A program made the position numbers and the translations under genes. The notes under the pieces were generated by a model. That model worked only from the letters and a program-made list of their open reading frames with translations. It had not been told where the DNA came from and made no database searches. Positions 7,246-14,941 of a DNA stretch of 17,664 nucleotides are shown piece by piece. The stretch is from Prevotella sp. (lineage in GTDB: Bacteria; Bacteroidota; Bacteroidia; Bacteroidales; Bacteroidaceae), in NCBI GenBank assembly GCA_017632825.1, contig JAGBQP010000007.1, positions 1-17,664 on the forward strand, given 5' to 3'. How positions within the stretch are numbered: the stretch's first letter is position 1; each line of letters starts with the position of its first letter.

Positions 7246-7581
7246 ATGCAAGAAACAAGACAGAATAAGATTGCACGCTTACTGCAAAAAGAGCTGAGCG
7301 TCATTTTTCAACAGCAGACACGCGCCATGCACGGTGTGATGGTCTCAGTAACACGCGCCAAGATTTCTCCCGACCTTAGTATCTGCACTGCCTACCTGAG
7401 TATCTTCCCCTCAGAGCGCGGAGAGGAGATTCTGGCTAACATCAATGCAAACAACAAGTCAATACGTTATGAATTAGGTACGCGCGTAAAGAATCAGCTA
7501 CGTATCATTCCCGAACTGCGTTTCTTCATTGACGACTCACTCGACTACATCGACCGCATTGACGAGCTACTCAAGAAGTAA
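7246..7581 (+). CDS. rbfA: Ribosome-binding factor A
   Basis: A 111-residue small KH-fold protein that binds the 30S subunit during late maturation of 16S rRNA and is needed in cold conditions in other bacteria. The N-terminus Q-N-K-I-A-R-L-L-Q-K-E-L-S, the central V-S-V-T-R-A-K-I-S-P-D-L with A-Y-L-S-I-F, and the C-terminal P-E-L-R-F-F-I-D-D-S-L are the family pattern (in other bacteria, P-x-L-x-F-x-x-D-x-S). The length is normal. It follows the methyltransferase by 19 bases and precedes the permease by 26, so it is read as part of the aroQ operon. Confidence 0.95.
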   Translation: MQETRQNKIARLLQKELSVIFQQQTRAMHGVMVSVTRAKISPDLSICTAYLSIFPSERGEEILANINANNKSIRYELGTRVKNQLRIIPELRFFIDDSLDYIDRIDELLKK

Positions 7582-7607
7582 GAAGTGAATAATTAGCTGT
7601 AGCCCTA

Positions 7608-8837
7608 ATGAACTTTCCCTTTTACATTGCCCGTCGCTACCTCTTCTCCAAGAAGTCAACAAACGCCATCAATGTCATCAGCGGCATCTCCGTTGTAGGA
7701 GTTGTCGTGGCAACAATGGCATTGGTGGTAACACTTTCGGTATTCAACGGTTTCCACGATCTCGTGGCATCATTTTTCACATCGTTTGACCCGCAGTTAA
7801 AGATAACGCCCGTAGAAGGCAAGACCGTAGCAGCCAACAATCCTGTCCTCATGAAGATTCGCCAGATGCCAGAGATTGACGTGGCAACTGACTGTCTTGA
7901 AGATCAGGCACTAGCCGTCTTTGGTTCACGTCAGGCCATGGTTACCATCAAAGGTGTGGAAGATAATTTTGACCGTTTGACACACATCAACGAGATACTT
8001 GTTGGCGATGGAGAATTTCAACTCCATGCTGCCGATATGCACTACGGTACCATCGGCATACGCTTGGCAGATGCCCTCGGAACAGGTATTACCTATGAAT
8101 ACCCATTGACCATCTATGCTCCGCAACGTCAGGGCCAGCTCAACATGGCCGATCCCTCCACAGGTTTCAAGGAAGACGAGTTGTATTCTCCCGGCGTAGT
8201 CTTTTGTGTCCGCCAGGCTAAATACGACAAGAGCTATATCATCACCAGCCTACAGTTTGCCCGCAACATCTTTCAGCAAGAGGGGCGGCTGTCTTCACTT
8301 GAACTGCGTCTGAAGCCCGGCAGCAACTTCGACCGTGTAAAGGCTAACATCCAGGAACTCTGCGGAAACAAGTTTTATGTCCGCGACCGTTTTGAACAGC
8401 AGGATGACACCTTTAAGATTATGAAGATTGAGAAGTTCATTGCTTACATCTTCCTCACCTTCATTCTAATCGTTGCCTGCTTCAACATCATCGGCTCTCT
8501 ATCTATGCTTATCATCGAAAAGAAAGACGATGTCGTTACCCTGCGTAATCTTGGTGCCAACGACAAGCAGATTACACGTATATTCCTTTTCGAGGGCCGT
8601 CTTATAGCAGTTATTGGTGCCGTGGCAGGCATTCTCCTTGGGCTATTGCTCTGCTGGCTACAACAGACCTTCGGTTTTGTCAAGCTTGGCTCCAGCAGCG
8701 GTGCCTTCGTTGTTAACGCCTATCCCGTCAGCGTACATCCTGAAGATATCGTCGTGGTCTTCATCACCGTTATCCTTGTCGGTTGGTTGGCTGTCTGGTA
8801 CCCTGTACGCTATTTCTCCAAGCGCCTGCTCAGTTAA
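7608..8837 (+). CDS. FtsX-like ABC permease, lipoprotein-releasing (LolC/LolE) type
   Basis: A 409-residue inner-membrane permease. Four membrane segments are visible: about 22-46, 277-302, 330-354 and 378-401, with a large periplasmic domain (about 50-270) between the first two. This MacB/FtsX layout is that of LolC/LolE, which hand outer-membrane lipoproteins to the periplasmic carrier. The N-terminus with I-A-R-R-Y-L-F-S-K-K and the cytoplasmic loop K-K-D-D-V-V-T-L-R-N-L-G-A (305-317), which contacts the ATPase, fit that family closely. No ATPase gene (LolD) is present next to it, so it must act with one encoded elsewhere. It is the last gene of the run and is followed by a strong hairpin. 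I would call it LolE-like, without separating C from E. Confidence 0.9.
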   Translation: MNFPFYIARRYLFSKKSTNAINVISGISVVGVVVATMALVVTLSVFNGFHDLVASFFTSFDPQLKITPVEGKTVAANNPVLMKIRQMPEIDVATDCLEDQALAVFGSRQAMVTIKGVEDNFDRLTHINEILVGDGEFQLHAADMHYGTIGIRLADALGTGITYEYPLTIYAPQRQGQLNMADPSTGFKEDELYSPGVVFCVRQAKYDKSYIITSLQFARNIFQQEGRLSSLELRLKPGSNFDRVKANIQELCGNKFYVRDRFEQQDDTFKIMKIEKFIAYIFLTFILIVACFNIIGSLSMLIIEKKDDVVTLRNLGANDKQITRIFLFEGRLIAVIGAVAGILLGLLLCWLQQTFGFVKLGSSSGAFVVNAYPVSVHPEDIVVVFITVILVGWLAVWYPVRYFSKRLLS

Positions 8838-8851
8838 ACACACTATAGAAC

Positions 8852-8894
8852 GCAGAAGAGAGGCTGGAAAGAATATTTCCAGCCTCTCTTCTGC
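8852..8894. terminator. 19-bp perfect hairpin between convergent genes
   Basis: GCAGAAGAGAGGCTGGAAA (8852-8870) pairs perfectly with 8876-8894 around the five-base loop GAATA. It lies 14 bases past the permease stop and 18 bases past the stop of the minus-strand protease gene, so it can serve both. Neither side has a long T tract immediately after the stem, which is unusual for a classical intrinsic terminator. Confidence 0.75.
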
Positions 8895-8912
8895 AAATGA
8901 TGTCTCACGACC

Positions 8913-10919
8913 TCACACGACCTTTATCCTAACGACATAAGTACAACGATAATACTTTGTTGTACCTGCCGGCTTGTAGCGTATTGCCTGACGAACAGTA
9001 TAAGTTCTGCCCTTTACCAGTCTTCCTGGGTACTGGCCCACTTTACATCTGAAGTCTGCAGGAGTAAACTCTGCGTATATCTGCGCAGAGCCGTCATAGC
9101 CACAGACATTTCCAGAAGAAGTAAACCAATGGCCGAAGACCGTTGATGAACTGGTACTGGTTGTCGTTGTGTATGTCAGCGTTGTATTGTTGCTACCTAC
9201 ACCTACAAACCCAGGATTGGCCCCACTCTTGCATTTTACGTCCTTCAGCTGTGCCGTTGACAGTCCGAGCGCCTTGCTGGCCGCCTCCATATCATAAGTA
9301 ACGTAAACGCAGGAGTAGTTATAGGCATCGTAAGGTAATTCCACCTCTATATTGACAGTGGTATCACGGCGTTCGTAATCATCAGCATACTCTGGGAACT
9401 CTCCATATTTGTCAGTACCCTCAAAACGCACCTGATAAGGCCACTGCTCGTCATTGTCAGCCTTATCATCCCATTCATGGCGCCAATGCTTGGTTGGAGC
9501 CCCTGTCACAACGAACCATAGTTTCTGTGTTCCAGCCGGAACTATGAACTCAGCCACACCTTCTTTATCGCTGAAGGGCTGACCATAGACACGAGTGCCA
9601 TCTTGCAGCAAAGCACAGAACCCATAGCGCCACCCCTCTTTGTCAATTTGAACCTTGCGATAGCCAGGCGCACCGGTAATGCCCTTGAAGTGAGCCTTGA
9701 CAACAGAACCTGACTCTGGTGTATTCACACGAACGATATTATAGCCATAGTTCTCCACACAGTGGTTGGCATCTACCTCCCAAATGTTTGTGGAACCGGC
9801 AGCTCGGTGCAGCCAGGCCGCATGATTATCCATATAATGATGTCCACGCTCACGAATCCCGTCAATATCCCATGTACATACACGCTGAGCGTAGTTAAAC
9901 ATTTCGTCATTAAACTGCTTCTGCGTAATACCCGTTAGCCGCTGGTATGCTTCTACTGGGTCTTCTGGTTTCTTAGACTCACGCCACAAACGACCAATAA
10001 ATCGCGGACCATGCAACATACACCAATAGTCCTGAATAAAGAAGTTGGCATAGCGCCAGTCTTCATGTAGCAGGTTCTTATTACATTTATCCAGATACTC
10101 GGACGAATGGTCGTTAGAGAACTGCTGCTCAGGATAGACCTTAAACCCCTGCCACTGTGCACAAGCCTCCCACCACATATTACCACTCCACTCCGATGCA
10201 TTTGCGTCAAAGCCGTAACGCCATCCGTGAGTTTTTCCGAGGTCACAAGATACGAGATACTGAAACGAATGCCCTATCTCATGAGCCAGCGTATGCCCAC
10301 CTGCAGCCTGCAGTGCCCAGGGGTTACACCACAAGGCACCAATCTTATCGTCATAGCCAGAACCCGTTGCCAGCCACTCCGTCTGGTACATAACAAAGAT
10401 TTCTATCTTGTAAGTATCCGTTGACGTGGACTTCCCCGGAATGACAAATCCCAAAGAATCTGTATAAACATGAAAGAGATGCTCTGCACGTTCCAACATC
10501 AGGTCAACATCGAGCGGGTTGCTACTCTTCTTGGGATCCAGTCCGAAGCCCGGTTCCCAGAACACAATGAAGTGCTCACTCTCACGACTGCGCTGAAAGC
10601 ACCAGCGGCTATTGACGTCATTGAAGTCCATGACAGAAAATTCGTTGGGCTTATAGATGATGCGGCCTGGATTATTAAACGTGTAGTAGTCATAGGTTTT
10701 AGGGCTAACTGTACGTATCTTGTACTTTTCCGTTTTTCCCAACTCCGTTTTATAATAGAAGTATAGCGATGAACCTTTGACCACAACGGAGTCATACTGA
10801 CTCATCAGTTCCTTGGAATGTGCCTTGAAACGGTCTGTACTATGAAACCACAGCGTGTCCTGTGCCTTAGCGGCACAGGACACGACCGTAAAGAGTATGA
10901 GCGCAAAAAGCGTTCTCAT
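8913..10919 (-). CDS. Secreted zinc-metalloprotease-like protein (HEIGH motif), DUF6055-like
   Basis: A 668-residue exported protein. The N-terminus is a signal peptide; cleavage after A-K-A (residue 19) is likely, but V-V-S-C at 12-15 also fits a lipobox, so it may be a lipoprotein. The central domain (about 110-370) contains H-E-I-G-H at 213-217, the zinc signature HExxH. W-W-E-A-C follows with Glu251, 33 residues after the second His, a candidate third ligand of the gluzincin type. The middle region (about 390-500) looks like a beta-sandwich, and the C-terminal part from about 515 resembles a DUF4859-type module of Bacteroidetes secreted enzymes; both domain names are from memory. Neither substrate nor proteolytic activity is known. 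The gene begins 15 bases after the gpmI stop with no promoter in between, so it depends on gpmI transcription. Confidence 0.82.
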   Translation of the reverse strand: MRTLFALILFTVVSCAAKAQDTLWFHSTDRFKAHSKELMSQYDSVVVKGSSLYFYYKTELGKTEKYKIRTVSPKTYDYYTFNNPGRIIYKPNEFSVMDFNDVNSRWCFQRSRESEHFIVFWEPGFGLDPKKSSNPLDVDLMLERAEHLFHVYTDSLGFVIPGKSTSTDTYKIEIFVMYQTEWLATGSGYDDKIGALWCNPWALQAAGGHTLAHEIGHSFQYLVSCDLGKTHGWRYGFDANASEWSGNMWWEACAQWQGFKVYPEQQFSNDHSSEYLDKCNKNLLHEDWRYANFFIQDYWCMLHGPRFIGRLWRESKKPEDPVEAYQRLTGITQKQFNDEMFNYAQRVCTWDIDGIRERGHHYMDNHAAWLHRAAGSTNIWEVDANHCVENYGYNIVRVNTPESGSVVKAHFKGITGAPGYRKVQIDKEGWRYGFCALLQDGTRVYGQPFSDKEGVAEFIVPAGTQKLWFVVTGAPTKHWRHEWDDKADNDEQWPYQVRFEGTDKYGEFPEYADDYERRDTTVNIEVELPYDAYNYSCVYVTYDMEAASKALGLSTAQLKDVKCKSGANPGFVGVGSNNTTLTYTTTTSTSSSTVFGHWFTSSGNVCGYDGSAQIYAEFTPADFRCKVGQYPGRLVKGRTYTVRQAIRYKPAGTTKYYRCTYVVRIKVV

Positions 10920-10934
10920 ATCGTAAGATGTTTA

Positions 10935-12455
10935 TTAGTCTGTAATCAGGTTCTCGCCCGTCATGTCAGCAGGCTGCTCCAGTCCCATGATGTGGAGGAT
11001 AGAGGGAGCCACGTCAGCCAGACGACCATCCTTCACTGTGGCCGAGTTGTTGTTGGTCACATAGATAAAGGGTACAGGGTTCAGCGAGTGAGCGGTATTG
11101 GGAGTACCATCAGGGTTGATGGCGTTGTCGGCATTACCATGATCGGCAATGATGATAGCCTCGTAGTCGTTCTTCTTGGCAGCCTCGATAACGTCCTTCA
11201 CACAGTTGTCAACAGCCCATACAGCCTTGGCTATAGCATTGTAAACACCAGTATGGCCCACCATATCGCCGTTAGCGAAGTTCACAACGATGAAGTCGTA
11301 CTTTGCCTCGTTAATGGAAGCAACAAGCTTGTCCTTCACCTCAAAGGCGCTCATTTCAGGCTTCAGGTCGTAGGTAGCCACCTTCGGAGAGGGCACCAGG
11401 ATACGGTCCTCACCCTCGTAAGGAGCCTCACGACCACCGTTAAAGAAGAAGGTAACGTGTGCGTATTTCTCGGTCTCGGCGGTGTGCAGCTGCTTCTTGC
11501 CCTGCTGCGAGAGGTACTCACCCAGTGTATTCTCTACATTCTCCTTGGGGAAGAGAATATTTACACCAGTAAAGCTGGCGTCATATGGCGTCATGCAGTA
11601 GTACTGCAGTCCGGGAATAGTCTTCATGCCCTGCTCAGGCATATCCTGCTGCGTCAGCACCACGGTAAGCTCCTTGGCACGGTCGTTACGGAAGTTAATG
11701 AAGATAACTACATCGCCCTCCTCTATACAACCGTTCACGCTGCTGTTGTGGATAGGCTTGATAAACTCATCGGTTACACCATCGGCATAACTCTCTTCTA
11801 CGGCTTTCACCATATCGGTAGCCTGCTTGCCCGTTCCGCTGACAATGAGGTCGTATCCCTCCTTTACGCGTTCCCAGCGCTTATCACGGTCCATAGCATA
11901 GAAACGGCCCACGATAGACGCGATGGCAGCATCGTTGTCGGCACACACCTTTGTCACCTGCTCAATGAACCCCTTACCACTCTTAGGGTCGGTATCACGG
12001 CCGTCCATAAAGCAGTGCACAAAGGTCTGGTTCTTCAGACCATAGTGCTTGCCCACCTCAATGAGCTTGAACAGGTGCTCGAGGCTTGAGTGAACGCCAC
12101 CGTCAGAACAAAGGCCCATCAGGTGCAGTTTTTTGTTGTTCTCCTTGGCATAGGTATAAGCAGCCTTTACCTGAGGATTCTCTACTATCGAGCCATCCTT
12201 GCAAGCACGGTTAATCTTCACAAGGTCCTGATAAACAATGCGTCCGGCACCTATATTCAGATGGCCCACTTCCGAGTTACCCATCTGTCCGTCGGGCAGA
12301 CCTACATCCTCACCAGAGGCCATGAGCTGAGCGTGCGCAGAAGTAGCTGTTAACAAATCCAGATAAGGCGTCGGTGTATTATAAATAACATCGCCCTTAC
12401 CATGCTTACCGATTCCCCATCCGTCGAGAATCATCAAAAGTGCTTTCTTTGCCAT
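10935..12455 (-). CDS. gpmI: 2,3-bisphosphoglycerate-independent phosphoglycerate mutase
   Basis: Interconverts 3- and 2-phosphoglycerate in glycolysis; cytoplasmic and metal-dependent (Mn). The 506 residues are normal for the cofactor-independent form. L-D-G-W-G with Asp11 and the phosphoserine site G-N-S-E-V-G-H with Ser61 are the N-terminal active-site parts. D-G-R-D-T-D-P and the R-N-D-R-A motif of the phosphotransferase insertion follow, and [10 protein letters not shown] and A-D-H-G-N-A-D are the alkaline-phosphatase-fold metal ligands. The long open frames on the opposite strand here are coding shadows. It has its own -7 element at 12496-12503 and is followed by the HEIGH protease gene. 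Confidence 0.97.
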   Translation of the reverse strand: MAKKALLMILDGWGIGKHGKGDVIYNTPTPYLDLLTATSAHAQLMASGEDVGLPDGQMGNSEVGHLNIGAGRIVYQDLVKINRACKDGSIVENPQVKAAYTYAKENNKKLHLMGLCSDGGVHSSLEHLFKLIEVGKHYGLKNQTFVHCFMDGRDTDPKSGKGFIEQVTKVCADNDAAIASIVGRFYAMDRDKRWERVKEGYDLIVSGTGKQATDMVKAVEESYADGVTDEFIKPIHNSSVNGCIEEGDVVIFINFRNDRAKELTVVLTQQDMPEQGMKTIPGLQYYCMTPYDASFTGVNILFPKENVENTLGEYLSQQGKKQLHTAETEKYAHVTFFFNGGREAPYEGEDRILVPSPKVATYDLKPEMSAFEVKDKLVASINEAKYDFIVVNFANGDMVGHTGVYNAIAKAVWAVDNCVKDVIEAAKKNDYEAIIIADHGNADNAINPDGTPNTAHSLNPVPFIYVTNNNSATVKDGRLADVAPSILHIMGLEQPADMTGENLITD

Positions 12456-12495
12456 AGTTTTCTTATATTTTTAAACGATTTTCCTATTTCGGCTG

Positions 12496-12503
12496 CAAAG
12501 GTA
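12496..12503 (-). promoter_or_regulatory. Probable -7 element of the gpmI promoter
   Basis: On the minus strand TACCTTTG matches TAnnTTTG, about 40 bases before the gpmI ATG. The -33 position carries no clear TTTG at 19-21 bases, so only the downstream element is well supported. The region is very A/T-rich and divergent from the glycosidase promoter. Confidence 0.55.
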
Positions 12504-12524
12504 CTAAAAAAATGATAAATAATA

Positions 12525-12555
12525 CTTGATAATTGACAATAATTTCGTATATTTG
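12525..12555 (+). promoter_or_regulatory. Promoter of the glycoside hydrolase gene
   Basis: CTTG (12525-12528, one mismatch to TTTG), 19 bases, then TATATTTG (12548-12555), a full match to the -7 element. Transcription would start near 12561, about 24 bases before the ATG at 12585. Confidence 0.65.
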
Positions 12556-12584
12556 CACGCTAAATTTTATCAATACTAATCATT

Positions 12585-14876
12585 ATGAACAAACTAGTAC
12601 TTACGGCCATTGCGGCCACCACATGTGCCATGACTATGTATGCACAACCTAAATTATCAGAGAAAAACATCAGCGAGGTCATGAAAGCCATGACACTCGA
12701 AGAGAAAGCCCAACTGCTTGTTGGCGGTGCCAACAATTTCTTCGGCGACCAGGCCGTTGTTGGCGGCGAGGCCAACCTCGTAGCTGGTGCCGCCGGTACA
12801 AGCGCAGCCATTCCCCGTTTGGGTATCCCCGCAACGGTACTCACCGACGGCCCTGCCGGTGTACGTATCGACCCCACACGCAAAGGAACCACGCAGACCT
12901 TTTACGCCACAGGATTCCCTATTGGCTCGTGCTTAGCCTCTACATGGAACACTGAGCTGGTCCGCAAGGTCGGCGAGGCTGTCGGCAACGAAACCAAGGA
13001 GTACCGCTGCGACGTTATCCTCGGCCCAGGCATGAACTTGCACCGGAACCCTCTCTGTGGCCGTAACTTCGAATACTACTCTGAAGACCCACTAGTAACC
13101 GGCATCATCGGTGCCGCTTATATCAACGGCGTACAGAGCCAGGGAGCAGGTGTGTCGGCCAAACACTTTGCCGTGAACTCTCAGGAGACCAATCGTACTG
13201 GAGTCGACGAGCAAGTCAGCCAGCGCGCCCTTCGCGAACTCTACCTGCGCGGTTTCGAGATTGCCGTACGCGAGAGTCAGCCCTGGACTATCATGTCGTC
13301 TTACAACATGATCAATGGACAGTTCTCCATGGGCAACCGCGACCTACTCACCAGTATTCTACGCAACGACTGGGGGTACAAGGGCATTGTCATGACCGAC
13401 TGGATAGGAATCCGTCGCGGGCTCCCCACTATCACCGAGGTGCAGGCAGGCAACGACCTCATGGAGCCAGGTCAGCCCGCTCAGGTCAAGGAGATTGTCG
13501 AGGGTGTAAAGAGCGGGCAGCTGAGCATCAAGGACGTTGATCGCAACGTACGTCGCATGCTGGAATACATCGTCAAGACACCCAGTTTCCGTCACTACGC
13601 CGCCACCAACAAGCCCGACCTCAAGGCCCATGCCGCTATCACCCGCCAGACAGCCTGCGAGGGCATTGTCCTGCTGAAGAACAACGGCGTTCTGCCTCTC
13701 AACACACAGGCAGTCAAGACCATTGCTCTTTTCGGTGAGAACAGCTACAACCTCCTTTCCGGCGGCACTGGCTCCGGCTGCGTCCACACCCCCTATGTGG
13801 TCGATTTGGTAGAAGGACTGAAGAATGCCGGCATCAGTACCTCAAAGACACTCACTGAGACCTACCGCAAGTATTACGACTACGCCCGTCTGAAATTCCA
13901 GCTAGAGCGCCATCCCTCCAATTGGTTCCAGCAGGAGCAGTTCGGCCAGCAGAAATATCCCGAGATATCGTTCAGCCCAACCGCCATCGGCAAAGAAGTC
14001 CGTCAGGCAGATGCCGCCATTATCACCATTGGCCGTCAGGCTGGCGAAGGAGCCGACCGCGACATACCTACCGAGTTCAACATTACCGACGCCGAACGCC
14101 AGCTGCTCACCGACGTCTGCCAGGCGTTCCACAACGCCAAGAAGCCCGTCCTTGTCATTATCAACAGTGGCTCCGTCATTGAGACCGCCTCATGGCGCGA
14201 CCTGCCCGACGCCATCATCTGCGCCTGGCAGCCCGGCGAAGAGGGCGGTAACTCCCTGGCCGACATCATGACCGGCAAGGTGAACCCCTCGGGACGTCTC
14301 ACCATGACGTGGCCCATCGCCGCCACCGACCATCCCTCGACACAGGGCTACGCCAACCCCACCATCGCCCGTCACGACGAAGACATTTACGTTGGCTACC
14401 GCTACTTCGACACCTTCGACAAAGCCGTTGCCTACCCCTTCGGCTACGGCCTCTCCTACACCACCTTTGAGTACTCCCAGCCCAAAGTCAAGGTCAGCGG
14501 CAAGACCGTCACCGTTCAGGTCAGTGTTAAGAACACCGGCAACGCCAGTGGCAAGGAGGTAGCACAAGTCTATGTCACAGCCCCCAAGGGTAATCTTGAG
14601 AAACCCGCCCAAGAACTGAAGGCCTTTGCCAAGACGCGTGAACTGCAACCAGGCGAGACTCAAGTGCTCACCATGTCCATACCCGTCCGTCTGCTGGCCT
14701 CCTTCGATGAGCAGCGTTCGCAGTGGACGACCGATGCCGGTCAGTACACCTTCCGCATTGGAGCCTCCAGTCGCGACATCCGCTGCACCGCCAGCACCAA
14801 AGTAGGTCGCTACACAGAGAAAACGAGCCAGGCACTTGCACCCAAGGCTCAGCTGAACCTGCTGCGTCAGAAATAA
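12585..14876 (+). CDS. Glycoside hydrolase family 3 (beta-glucosidase-like), periplasmic
   Basis: A 763-residue enzyme that should remove terminal beta-linked sugars from oligosaccharides. Residues 1-20 are a signal peptide ending A-M-T-M-Y-A before Gln21; no lipobox, so periplasmic export is expected. The (beta/alpha)8 domain includes L-T-D-G-P-A-G-V-R (86-94) and K-H-F-A-V-N (193-198). G-I-V-M-T-D-W follows, with Asp272 as the predicted nucleophile. In the second domain G-E-G-A-D-R-D puts Glu488 as candidate acid/base, 216 residues later, the same spacing I recall for Thermotoga Bgl3B. P-F-G-Y-G-L-S-Y-T (618-626) leads into a C-terminal fibronectin-III-like domain. Size is normal for the three-domain type. 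The true sugar is not readable; there are no SusC/SusD genes beside it. The 3' half is visibly richer in G+C than its neighbour. Confidence 0.94.
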   Translation: MNKLVLTAIAATTCAMTMYAQPKLSEKNISEVMKAMTLEEKAQLLVGGANNFFGDQAVVGGEANLVAGAAGTSAAIPRLGIPATVLTDGPAGVRIDPTRKGTTQTFYATGFPIGSCLASTWNTELVRKVGEAVGNETKEYRCDVILGPGMNLHRNPLCGRNFEYYSEDPLVTGIIGAAYINGVQSQGAGVSAKHFAVNSQETNRTGVDEQVSQRALRELYLRGFEIAVRESQPWTIMSSYNMINGQFSMGNRDLLTSILRNDWGYKGIVMTDWIGIRRGLPTITEVQAGNDLMEPGQPAQVKEIVEGVKSGQLSIKDVDRNVRRMLEYIVKTPSFRHYAATNKPDLKAHAAITRQTACEGIVLLKNNGVLPLNTQAVKTIALFGENSYNLLSGGTGSGCVHTPYVVDLVEGLKNAGISTSKTLTETYRKYYDYARLKFQLERHPSNWFQQEQFGQQKYPEISFSPTAIGKEVRQADAAIITIGRQAGEGADRDIPTEFNITDAERQLLTDVCQAFHNAKKPVLVIINSGSVIETASWRDLPDAIICAWQPGEEGGNSLADIMTGKVNPSGRLTMTWPIAATDHPSTQGYANPTIARHDEDIYVGYRYFDTFDKAVAYPFGYGLSYTTFEYSQPKVKVSGKTVTVQVSVKNTGNASGKEVAQVYVTAPKGNLEKPAQELKAFAKTRELQPGETQVLTMSIPVRLLASFDEQRSQWTTDAGQYTFRIGASSRDIRCTASTKVGRYTEKTSQALAPKAQLNLLRQK

Positions 14877-14913
14877 GCCTTTTCCCCCCACGTTTACGAA
14901 CGGGGGGGAAGGC
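14877..14913 (+). terminator. GC-rich hairpin between the glycosidase and the M16 protease
   Basis: GCCTTTTCCCCC can pair with GGGGGGGAAGGC (12 pairs, two of them G-U) over a loop of about 13 bases. It starts directly after the glycosidase stop. A short T-rich tract (TTTTT near 14928) follows only some 14 bases later, so it may be a weak terminator or a message-stabilising 3' end. No promoter for the next gene is seen between here and 14942. Confidence 0.45.
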
Positions 14914-14941
14914 CAACTCGTCATCATTTTTCTATCTATCC

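Noticed and set aside
10818..12089. 423-codon open frame on the plus strand
   Set aside because: It lies antisense to gpmI, whose active-site motifs are all intact. Its composition is that of a codon shadow and it has no domain or start signal.
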